From Kribbella sp. CA-293567 (GTDB taxonomy: Bacteria > Actinomycetota > Actinomycetes > Propionibacteriales > Kribbellaceae), in the NCBI RefSeq assembly GCF_027627575.1, contig NZ_CP114065.1, positions 4,154,001 through 4,218,000 on the forward strand: a stretch of DNA of 64,000 nt. The letters are read 5' to 3'. Numbering within the stretch: the stretch's first letter is position 1; each line of letters opens with the position of its first letter. Of the stretch, positions 7,156-14,802 are shown one piece after another. A model generated the notes under the pieces. The model had not been told where the DNA came from. It searched no databases and saw only the letters and a program-made list of their open reading frames with translations. The position numbers and the translations under genes are program-made.

Positions 7156-8097
7156 ATGCCTCAGAAGTTGATGTTGCTCGACACCGCGTCTCTCTACTTC
7201 CGCGCCTTCTTCGGCGTGCCCGACACCATGAAGGCGGCCGACGGTACGCCGACCAACGCGATCCGCGGGCTGCTCGACTTCATCGCCCGGCTGGTCGACA
7301 ACCACCAGCCGACGCATCTGGTCGCCTGCTGGGACGACAACTGGCGGCCTTCGTGGCGGGTCGCGCTGATTCCGTCGTACAAGGCGCAGCGGGTCGAGTT
7401 CGTTGCCACGGGAGGTGAGCAGGTCGAGGATGTGCCGGACCGGCTGGAGCTGCAGGTGCCCTACATCCGGGCCTGTCTCGAGGCGCTCGGGATTCCCATC
7501 GTCGGCGCGCCCGACCACGAGGCCGACGACGTCATCGGGACCCTGTCGCACCAGGCCAAGATGCCGGTCGACGTGGTCACCGGCGACCGTGACCTGTTCC
7601 AGCTGATCGACGACTCGCGCGGCATCCGGATCATCTACACCGCCGCCAAGGGGGTCGGCCGCGCCGACGTGTACGACGAGAAGGCGCTGCTCGCGAAGTA
7701 CGAGATCCCCGCCAGCCGGTACGCCGACTACGCCACCCTGCGCGGCGACGCCTCCGACGGGCTGCCCGGCGTCAAGGGGGTCGGCGAGAAGACGGCCATG
7801 TCGCTCATCACCGCGTACGGCGATCTCGCCGCGATCCGCGCCGCCGCGGCCGACCCCGGTACGCCGATGTCGCCGAGCGTGAAGCGCAAGATCCTGGATT
7901 CCAGCGACTACCTGGATGTCGCGCCGAAGGTCGTCGCGGTCGCCAAGGACGCCCCGGTGGGCAGCTTCGACGCCACCCTGCCGGCCCAGGTGCACGACCC
8001 CGAGAAGTGGCTCGACCTGGTCGAGCTGCTCGAACTCGGCAGCAGCGCCCAGCGCGTGATGGCCGCGCTGAAGCTCGGGCCGAAGGACTCCGTGTGA
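7156..8097 (+). CDS. 5'-3' exonuclease (PolI N-terminal-like, stand-alone)
   Basis: A 313-residue protein of the FEN/PolI 5'-nuclease family that removes 5' flaps or primers in a metal-dependent way. Acidic motifs are in order: MLLDTASLYFRAFFG, DHEADDVIG and VVTGDRDLFQLID. A helix-hairpin-helix follows, DGLPGVKGVGEKTA, near residues 198-211. No polymerase domain follows, so this is the stand-alone form that actinobacteria carry besides PolA. The gene is followed 34 bp later by the M20 hydrolase and has the repeat region upstream. Confidence 0.9.
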   Translation: MPQKLMLLDTASLYFRAFFGVPDTMKAADGTPTNAIRGLLDFIARLVDNHQPTHLVACWDDNWRPSWRVALIPSYKAQRVEFVATGGEQVEDVPDRLELQVPYIRACLEALGIPIVGAPDHEADDVIGTLSHQAKMPVDVVTGDRDLFQLIDDSRGIRIIYTAAKGVGRADVYDEKALLAKYEIPASRYADYATLRGDASDGLPGVKGVGEKTAMSLITAYGDLAAIRAAAADPGTPMSPSVKRKILDSSDYLDVAPKVVAVAKDAPVGSFDATLPAQVHDPEKWLDLVELLELGSSAQRVMAALKLGPKDSV

Positions 8098-8131
8098 GCC
8101 ACCCCCTGATCCTCCGCCCGAAGGGAACCGC

Positions 8132-9331
8132 ATGACCCGCACGCTCGAGCTCGGCCAGAAGTACGGTGGCAGCATCGTCGAGCTCCGGCGCGCGCTGCAC
8201 CAGGTCCCGGAGTACGACCTCGACCTGCCGAAGACGCAGGGCCTGATCCTGCAGGCGCTCGAAGGTCTCGACCTGGAGATCACGCTCGGCAAGGAGCTGT
8301 CCTCGGTCACCGCCGTACTGCGAGGTGGCGCCGGCCCGGGCCCGGTCGTGCTGCTGCGCGGCGACATGGACGCGCTGCCGGTGACCGAGCGGGTCGACGT
8401 GCCGTTCCGGTCGACCCACCCCGGACTGATGCATGCCTGCGGCCACGACCTGCACGTCGCGGGTCTGGTCGGCGCCGTGAAGATCCTGCACGAGCTGCGC
8501 GATCAGCTCGCCGGCGACGTGGTCTTCATGTTCCAGCCGGGTGAGGAGACCACCGGTGGCGCACCGATCATGATTCGCGAGGGTCTGCTGGAGGCGGCCG
8601 GGCGACGCGTCGATTCGGCGTACTGCCTGCATGTCCAGTCGGCCGGTGATCCGCTCGGCGTCTGGAGCAGCAAGGCCGGCCCGCTGATGGCGGCCGCCGA
8701 CCAGCTCAGCGTGCGCGTCGTCGGTGCCGGCGCCCACGGCTCCGAGCCGTACCGCGGCAAGGACCCGATCCCGGTCCTGTGCGAGATCGTCGGCGCCCTG
8801 CAGACGATGGTGACCCGGCAGTTCGACGTGTTCGACCCGGTGGTGCTGACGGTCGGCAAGATCGCCGGTGGCACCAAGGAGAACATCATTCCCGACGACG
8901 CCTTCTTCGACGCGACCGTCCGCAGCTTCTCGGCCGAGTCCCGGGCCACGATGCAGGAGGCCTGCGTCCGGCTCGTGGAGGGTATCGCCGCCGCCCACGG
9001 CCTGACCGCCGAAGCCGACTACCGGGTCGGCTATCCCGTCACGGTCAACGACGAGTTGGAGTACGTCTTCGCCCGTCAGGCGATCGTCGACCTCTTCGGT
9101 CCCGACCGCTTCCGCGAACGCCCCAACGCCGAGTGCGGCGCCGAAGACATGTCCTACGTCCTCAACGAGGTCCCCGGCGCCTACGTCAACCTCAGCGCCT
9201 GCTCGGCCCCCGACCACACCACCGCCGCGGACAACCACTCCCCGCTGGCCGACTTCGACGACTCCGTTCTCCCCGACGCCGCGGCCCTGCTCGCCGAACT
9301 CGCCGTCCGCCGCCTCACCCGCGCCGACTGA
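8132..9331 (+). CDS. M20 family amidohydrolase
   Basis: A 399-residue M20D-type metallo-amidohydrolase related to hippurate and IAA-amino-acid hydrolases. Metal and catalytic motifs are complete: LLRGDMDALPVTE, HACGHDLHVAG, PGEETTGGA, the dimerisation-domain AHGSEPYRGKDP and the C-terminal ECGAEDMSYVL. There is no signal peptide, so it probably hydrolyses an N-acyl amino acid in the cytoplasm; the substrate cannot be narrowed. It lies 34 bp downstream of the exonuclease gene and ends before a strong hairpin. Confidence 0.9.
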   Translation: MTRTLELGQKYGGSIVELRRALHQVPEYDLDLPKTQGLILQALEGLDLEITLGKELSSVTAVLRGGAGPGPVVLLRGDMDALPVTERVDVPFRSTHPGLMHACGHDLHVAGLVGAVKILHELRDQLAGDVVFMFQPGEETTGGAPIMIREGLLEAAGRRVDSAYCLHVQSAGDPLGVWSSKAGPLMAAADQLSVRVVGAGAHGSEPYRGKDPIPVLCEIVGALQTMVTRQFDVFDPVVLTVGKIAGGTKENIIPDDAFFDATVRSFSAESRATMQEACVRLVEGIAAAHGLTAEADYRVGYPVTVNDELEYVFARQAIVDLFGPDRFRERPNAECGAEDMSYVLNEVPGAYVNLSACSAPDHTTAADNHSPLADFDDSVLPDAAALLAELAVRRLTRAD

Positions 9332-9374
9332 CGCCCCTGCCCCCTGCACCCCGCAGCGCCCTTGAACACCCAAT

Positions 9375-9412
9375 GGCGACCTTGAACAGGTTATTACCTG
9401 TCCAAGGTCGCC
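9375..9412. terminator. Bidirectional hairpin between convergent genes
   Basis: GGCGACCTTG pairs with CAAGGTCGCC, and after a 1-nt bulge on each side ACAGG pairs with CCTGT around the loop TTATTA. This gives about 15 bp of pairing between the M20 gene and the convergent ABC exporter gene, and it should work on both strands. Confidence 0.85.
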
Positions 9413-9449
9413 GCTTTGTGTCCGAAGACACCAGAGTGGGACCGGGCGG

Positions 9450-11507
9450 TCAGCGCGCGGGCGGGCCGGCCGGTACCGCGGCAGCCCCCGGAGCCCCGTC
9501 CGCGATCTCCTCGGCCCCGTCGGTCAACGCGCCACTGAACTGCGCGTTGTACAGCCGCGCATAAGCACCATCCACCGCCAGCAGTTGCTGATGGTTGCCC
9601 TGCTCAACGATCGAGCCGTCCTCCATCACCAGGATCAGGTCCGCGTCGCGGATGGTCGACAACCGGTGCGCGATCACGAAACTCGTCCGGTCCGACCGCA
9701 GCGCGGCCATCGCCCGTTGCACCAGGACCTCGGTGCGGGTGTCGACCGAGCTGGTGGCCTCGTCGAGGATCAGCAACTGCGGGTCGGACAGGAACGCCCG
9801 GGCGATGGTCAGCAACTGCTTCTCCCCCGCGCTGACGTTGCTGCCCTCCTCGTCGATCACCGTGTCGTAGCCGTCCGGCAGGCTGTGCACGAAGCGATCC
9901 ACGTACGTCGCCCGGGCCGCGGCGAGCATGTCCTCCTCGGTCGCGTCCAGGTTGCCGTACAGGATGTTGTCGCGGATCGTCCCGCCGAACAGCCAGGTGT
10001 CCTGCAGCACCATCCCGATCCGCCGGCGCAGATCGTGCCGGCTCAGCTCGGTGATGTCGACACCGTCCAGCGTGATCCGGCCGCCGTTCAGCTCGTAGAA
10101 CCGCATGATCAGGTTGACCAGGGTGGTCTTGCCCGCGCCCGTCGGGCCGACGATGGCGACCGTCTGCCCCGGTTCGGCCACCAGGCTCAGGTCGGTGATC
10201 AGCGGCTTGTCCTCGGTGTAGGAGAACGACACGTGCTCGAACTCGACCCGGCCTCGCGACTCCGACAGCTTCGCCGGCGTCGCCTCCTCCGGCCGCTGCT
10301 CGGTGGCATCCAGTACTTCGAACACCCGCTCGGCCGACGCGACGCCGGACTGCAGCAGGTTCGCCATCGACGCGACCTGGGTCAGCGGCTGGGTGAACTG
10401 GCGCGAGTACTGGATGAAGGCCTGTACGTCGCCCAGCGTCATCGTCCCCGACGCCACCCGCAGCCCGCCGATCACCGCGATCACCACGTAGTTCAGGTTC
10501 CCGATGAACATCATCGACGGCATGATCAGCCCGGAGATGAACTGGGCCCCGAACGAAGCCTCGTAGAGCTCCTGGTTCTTCTGCGCGAAGCTCGCCTCGA
10601 TCTCCTTCTGCCGGCCGAACACCTTGACCAGCTCGTGCCCGGTGAAGGCCTCCTCGATCTGGCCGTTCAGCGTGCCGGTGTGCCGCCACTGCGCGACGAA
10701 CCGGGCCTGCGAGCGCTTGGCGATCACCGCGGTCAGGATCATCGAGATCGGGATCGTGACGAGCGCGATCAGGGCCAGCACCGGCGAGATCACGAACATC
10801 AGCGTGACCACGCCGACCACCGTCAGCAGCGAGGTGAGCAACTGGCTCAGGGTCTGCTGCAGGCTGGTCGAGATGTTGTCGATGTCGTTGGTGACCCGGC
10901 TCAGCAGCTCACCGCGGGGAGCGCCGTCGAAGTAGCTCAGCGGCAGCCGGTTGAGCTTGTCCTCCACCTCCGAGCGCAGCTCGAACACGGTCCGCTGGAC
11001 GACGCCGTTCAGGATGTAGCCCTGCATCCAGGAGAGGAAGAACGACCCGAGGTACAGCGCCAGCACCAGCAGCAACACGTTGCGGAGGGCATCGAAGTCG
11101 ATCCCGACGCCGGGGATCAGGTCGATGCCACCGAGCAGGTCGGCGAACCGGCCGTTGCCGGAGGCACGGGCCTGGTCGATCACCTGCTGCTTCGTCAGTC
11201 CCTGGGGCAGGGTCTTGCCGATCGCGCCGGAGAAGATGATGTCGGTGGCCCGGCCGAGGATCTTCGGCCCGAGCACCGCCAGCCCGACGCTGGCGATCGC
11301 CAGCAGGACGACCGCGCCGACCTGCACCCGGTGCGGCCGCAGCCGCCGGAGCAGCCGCTTGGCCGACGGGCCGAAGTTCATCGACTTGTCCCCCGGAATG
11401 CCACCGGGTGGGCCGAACCCGCGGTTCATCGTCGGCCGCTCGGTCGACTTCACCGTCTCGGCCGGCTGGTCCTCGACGGCCGGTCCGGCCGCTTTCTGAT
11501 CCGTCAT
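9450..11507 (-). CDS. ABC exporter subunit with catalytic Walker B and degenerate signature
   Basis: A 685-residue half-transporter: a cytoplasmic N-terminus of about 60 residues, six membrane segments, then an ATPase domain. Walker A is GPTGAGKTT, Walker B is LLILDEATSSVD with the catalytic Glu, but the signature reads NVSAGEKQ instead of LSGGQ. The ATG at 11507 overlaps the stop of the upstream ABC gene (ATGA), so the subunits are translationally coupled and form a heterodimer, very likely a multidrug or lipid exporter. The whole operon is headed by a TetR gene. Confidence 0.9.
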   Translation of the reverse strand: MTDQKAAGPAVEDQPAETVKSTERPTMNRGFGPPGGIPGDKSMNFGPSAKRLLRRLRPHRVQVGAVVLLAIASVGLAVLGPKILGRATDIIFSGAIGKTLPQGLTKQQVIDQARASGNGRFADLLGGIDLIPGVGIDFDALRNVLLLVLALYLGSFFLSWMQGYILNGVVQRTVFELRSEVEDKLNRLPLSYFDGAPRGELLSRVTNDIDNISTSLQQTLSQLLTSLLTVVGVVTLMFVISPVLALIALVTIPISMILTAVIAKRSQARFVAQWRHTGTLNGQIEEAFTGHELVKVFGRQKEIEASFAQKNQELYEASFGAQFISGLIMPSMMFIGNLNYVVIAVIGGLRVASGTMTLGDVQAFIQYSRQFTQPLTQVASMANLLQSGVASAERVFEVLDATEQRPEEATPAKLSESRGRVEFEHVSFSYTEDKPLITDLSLVAEPGQTVAIVGPTGAGKTTLVNLIMRFYELNGGRITLDGVDITELSRHDLRRRIGMVLQDTWLFGGTIRDNILYGNLDATEEDMLAAARATYVDRFVHSLPDGYDTVIDEEGSNVSAGEKQLLTIARAFLSDPQLLILDEATSSVDTRTEVLVQRAMAALRSDRTSFVIAHRLSTIRDADLILVMEDGSIVEQGNHQQLLAVDGAYARLYNAQFSGALTDGAEEIADGAPGAAAVPAGPPAR

Positions 11508-13237
11508 GCTGCTTCCTCCGCCGACCGCTGGGACTCCACGATCTCGACGTACGTCGGACAGGTCTGGAGCAGTTCGGGATGAGTGCCCCGGCCGACGACC
11601 GCGCCGTCCTCGAGCACGACGATCTGATCGGCGTCGATGATGGTGGACACCCGCTGGGCGACGATCACCACCGCCGCGGCCGCGGTCACCGGCGCGAGCG
11701 CGGCCCGCAGCCGGGCGTCGGTGGTCAGGTCCAGCGCGGAGAACGAGTCGTCGAACAGGTAGATCTCCGGCTTGCGCACCAGCGCCCGCGCGATCGCGAG
11801 CCGCTGCCGCTGACCTCCGGACACGTTGGTACCGCCCTGCGAGATCGGCGCCTCCAGCCCGAGCGCCATCGCCTCGACGAAGTCCTTGCCCTGGGCGATC
11901 TCGAGCGCCTGCCACAGGTCCTCGTCGGTGGCGTCGGGATTGCCGTACCGCAAGTTGCTGGCCACGGTGCCGGAGAACAGGTACGGCCGCTGTGGGACCA
12001 GACCGATCCGCTCCCACAGGGCGTCGGGCTCGATGTCACGGACGTCGATCCCGTCCACGAGCACCCGGCCACCGGTCGCGTCGAACAGTCGCGGGACCAG
12101 CGACAGCAAGGTGGTCTTGCCGGCACCGGTGCTGCCGATGATCGCGGTCGTCCGGCCCCGCGACGCGGTGAAGCTGACGTCCCGCAGTACCGGCTCCGCG
12201 GCACCGGGGTACTGGAAGGAGGCGTTCTCGAAGACCAGTTCACCGGTGCCCGCGAAGTTCCTCAGCGGGGTGACCGGCGGGCGGACCGAGGACTCGGTGT
12301 TCAGTACCTCGCTGATCCGGTCCGCGCAGACCGTGGCCCGCGGCACCATGATCATCACGAAGGTCGCCATCATCACCGAGAACAGGATCTGGATCAGGTA
12401 GGCGATGAACGCGGTCAGCGCGCCGACCTCCATCACACCGCTGTTCACCCGGGAGGCGCCGAACCACAGCACCGCGACGGTGGACAGGTTCAGGATCAGC
12501 ATCACCACGGGGAAGACCAGCGCCATCAGCCGGCCCGCCCGGATCGCGGTGTCGGTGACATCGGTGTTCGCCTGGCCGAAGCGTTCGGTCTCGTGCGGCT
12601 CGCGGACGAAGGCCCGGACCACCCGGATCCCGGTGATCTGCTCGCGCAGCACCCGGTTGACCGCGTCGATGTTGACCTGCATCTTGCGGAACTGCGGCAC
12701 CATCCGGCTCGCGATCAGGCCGATCGAGGCCGCCAGCAACGGTACGGCGACGGCCACCAGCCAGGACAGGCCGACGTCCTCCCGGATCGCCATGAACACG
12801 CCGCCGACCATCGTGATCGGTGCCGCGACCAGCATCGTGCAGGTGGTCACGACCAGCATCTGCACCTGGGTCACGTCGTTGGTACTGCGCGAGATCAGCG
12901 TCGGCGCACCGAACTGGTTGACCTCCCGCGCGGAGAACTCGCCCACCCGGTGGAACACCGCGGCGCGCACGTCCCGGCCGAACAGGGCCGCGGTCTTCGC
13001 CCCGAAGTAGACCGCCGCCACCGTGCAGACGATCTGCACCAGGCTGATGCCGAGCATCCAGCCGCCGGCCTCCATGATGTAGCCGGTGTCGCCCTTGGCG
13101 ACGCCGTTGTCGATGATGGCGCCGTTCAGGCTGGGCAGGTAGAGGGAGGCGATCGTCCCGATCAGTTGCAGGACCACCACCATGGACAGGTTGCCGGCAT
13201 ACGGGCGCAGGTGCGTCCGCAGCAGTCGAAGTAGCAT
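11504..13237 (-). CDS. ABC exporter subunit with degenerate Walker B
   Basis: A 577-residue half-transporter, six membrane segments followed by an ATPase domain. Walker A is GSTGAGKTT and the signature is canonical (NVSGGQRQR), but Walker B reads IYLFDDSFSALD, with Asp in place of the catalytic Glu. This complements the partner at 9450-11507, as in heterodimeric exporters such as LmrCD and TM287/288, where one ATP site is inactive. The start touches the stop of the TetR gene, giving a TetR-ABC-ABC operon. Confidence 0.9.
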   Translation of the reverse strand: MLLRLLRTHLRPYAGNLSMVVVLQLIGTIASLYLPSLNGAIIDNGVAKGDTGYIMEAGGWMLGISLVQIVCTVAAVYFGAKTAALFGRDVRAAVFHRVGEFSAREVNQFGAPTLISRSTNDVTQVQMLVVTTCTMLVAAPITMVGGVFMAIREDVGLSWLVAVAVPLLAASIGLIASRMVPQFRKMQVNIDAVNRVLREQITGIRVVRAFVREPHETERFGQANTDVTDTAIRAGRLMALVFPVVMLILNLSTVAVLWFGASRVNSGVMEVGALTAFIAYLIQILFSVMMATFVMIMVPRATVCADRISEVLNTESSVRPPVTPLRNFAGTGELVFENASFQYPGAAEPVLRDVSFTASRGRTTAIIGSTGAGKTTLLSLVPRLFDATGGRVLVDGIDVRDIEPDALWERIGLVPQRPYLFSGTVASNLRYGNPDATDEDLWQALEIAQGKDFVEAMALGLEAPISQGGTNVSGGQRQRLAIARALVRKPEIYLFDDSFSALDLTTDARLRAALAPVTAAAAVVIVAQRVSTIIDADQIVVLEDGAVVGRGTHPELLQTCPTYVEIVESQRSAEEAA

Positions 13238-13839
13238 CAGCGGTCCCCGGGTTCGTGGATTCGGACACCGTCGAGGGCGAAGTCGACGATCTCCTCGGCG
13301 GTCATCGGCCGACCGTCCGAAATCATTGGGTGAGTGGCGGAGAAGGTGAGCAGCCGCAGCCGGTGACAGACCTCTTCCGGGGTCAGCCGCAGCTGGCCGG
13401 CGTCCGGGCGGAGGAGGTCGGCGAAGGCCGCGTCGGCCCGGGCGCCGTCCGCCTTGGCCCGGGCATGCTGGTCCGGATCGTCCTTCAGGTCGGGACGACG
13501 GTGCATCCGGAGCGCGACGAACAGCGTGAAGACCTTGCGCAGCCGGGTCTGGGCGATCTCGACGGCAGCGATCATCCGCTCCCGCAGCGGCAGCGACGGG
13601 TCGATGTCGCCGACGGCGGCGAGCAACGGCTCCACGTCGAAGGCGGTCCTGAACGCGGCGTCGATCAGCGCGTCCTTGCTGCCGAAGGCGCGGAAGATCG
13701 TGCCCTCGGCGACCCCCGCCGCCTCGGCGATCTGCCGGGTGCTGACGTCGACGCCGTACTTCTCCAGCAACGGCAGCGTCGCCCTGACGATCGCCGCACG
13801 GCGCTCGTCGGGTGGCATCGGAGTTGCTCGTGGGCTCAC
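13237..13839 (-). CDS. TetR family regulator of the ABC exporter operon
   Basis: About 200 residues. The N-terminal HTH contains STRQIAEAAGVAEGTIFRAF followed by GSKDALIDAA; the C-terminal helical domain is ligand-binding. The frame stays open to a GTG at 13869, but that start would lie inside the palindrome at 13855-13872, so I prefer the GTG at 13839 (next choice ATG 13818). Being first in the operon with its own operator suggests autoregulation together with the exporter genes, released by an exported compound. Confidence 0.85.
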   Translation of the reverse strand: MSPRATPMPPDERRAAIVRATLPLLEKYGVDVSTRQIAEAAGVAEGTIFRAFGSKDALIDAAFRTAFDVEPLLAAVGDIDPSLPLRERMIAAVEIAQTRLRKVFTLFVALRMHRRPDLKDDPDQHARAKADGARADAAFADLLRPDAGQLRLTPEEVCHRLRLLTFSATHPMISDGRPMTAEEIVDFALDGVRIHEPGDR

Positions 13840-13854
13840 CCCGTCGAGGTTAAC

Positions 13855-13872
13855 TGAGTGAGCACTCACTCA
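13855..13872. promoter_or_regulatory. TetR operator-like palindrome
   Basis: TGAGTGA-GCAC-TCACTCA, a perfect 7-bp inverted repeat with a 4-bp spacer, directly upstream of the exporter-operon TetR start and 8 bp from the stop of the next TetR gene. The form is typical of TetR autoregulatory sites. Confidence 0.7.
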
Positions 13873-13880
13873 CAACTGTA

Positions 13881-14636
13881 TTACCGCCGCTCCAGCAGTG
13901 CGGCGACTCCGTCCAGCACCCGGGCCAAGCCGAACTCGAACCCGTGGTCGGAGTCGTACGGCGCGTCGAACTCCTGACCGACAGTAGTCCCCACCCGGCT
14001 CGCGAGCGGGTATTTCTTCGCGTCGCCGATCTTGTCCAGCAGCGGTTCGTGCGCGAGCCACCACTCCTTGTCGGTGATTCCGGAACTCCGGATCACCTGC
14101 GCCGCCTCCACGGCACTCCGTACCGCGCCGTGCACGTATCCGTTGACCAGAGCGACAACCGCGTCCATCTCCACGTCGGTCAGGCCGATCCCCTCGACCG
14201 CACTCAACTCGTACTCGTACTTCGCCATCACGCCCGGCCCCAGCGGCGGGCGGCTCACCGCGACGTGCAGCAGCCACGGATGCTTCAGGTACATCTCCCG
14301 AGCCTCCCGGGCCACCTGGTCGAGCTTGGCCCGCCAGTCGCCGGCCACCTCGCGCAGCGGCAACTCGCCGTACGCGGTGTCGAGCATGACGTCGATCAAC
14401 TCGCCTTTGCCGGGCACGTACCGGTACAGCGTCATCGCTCCGACGCCGAGCTCGTCGGCCACCCGCCGGATCGACATCGCCGCCAGCCCCTCGGCATCGG
14501 CGATCTTCAGGGCAGCGGCGACGACCTGGCCGACGGTCAGGGCCGGCTTCGGTCCCCGGGTCGGCCTGGCCTGCGTTCCCCAGAGCAGCTCCAGGCTCTT
14601 CGCCGGGTCGCCGCTGCCGCCGTGGTCCTTGTCCAT
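13881..14636 (-). CDS. TetR family regulator (TetR_C-type), divergent from an ABC exporter
   Basis: A 251-residue regulator. After a polar N-terminus comes LTVGQVVAAALKIADAEGL, with the recognition part RRVADELGVGAMTLYRYV, then a large helical C-terminal domain as in the true TetR class. It diverges from the ABC gene at 14803 across a 166-bp spacer holding a 25-bp palindrome, so I infer that it represses that exporter and itself. Confidence 0.88.
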   Translation of the reverse strand: MDKDHGGSGDPAKSLELLWGTQARPTRGPKPALTVGQVVAAALKIADAEGLAAMSIRRVADELGVGAMTLYRYVPGKGELIDVMLDTAYGELPLREVAGDWRAKLDQVAREAREMYLKHPWLLHVAVSRPPLGPGVMAKYEYELSAVEGIGLTDVEMDAVVALVNGYVHGAVRSAVEAAQVIRSSGITDKEWWLAHEPLLDKIGDAKKYPLASRVGTTVGQEFDAPYDSDHGFEFGLARVLDGVAALLERR

Positions 14637-14672
14637 GTGCGCGATTCTCTCCGGTTCGCTATGCTTTCGGCG

Positions 14673-14697
14673 TTACCTCGTACAGCGTACTCAGTAA
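14673..14697. promoter_or_regulatory. 25-bp operator-like palindrome between TetR and ABC genes
   Basis: Symmetric arrangement TTAC-N3-GTAC-N3-GTAC-N3-GTAA, with perfect symmetry in all four conserved blocks. It lies in the divergent spacer. A possible -35 TTGACC for the ABC gene follows at 14708-14713. Confidence 0.7.
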
Positions 14698-14802
14698 GGA
14701 TGGCGGCTTGACCTCCAGCTTTGTTGAGGTTCTACGGTCGGAAACTGTCGGTGGTCAGGAGGATCATCGTCTCGTCCTCCCCCGAACCACCGGAGTCTCG
14801 CC

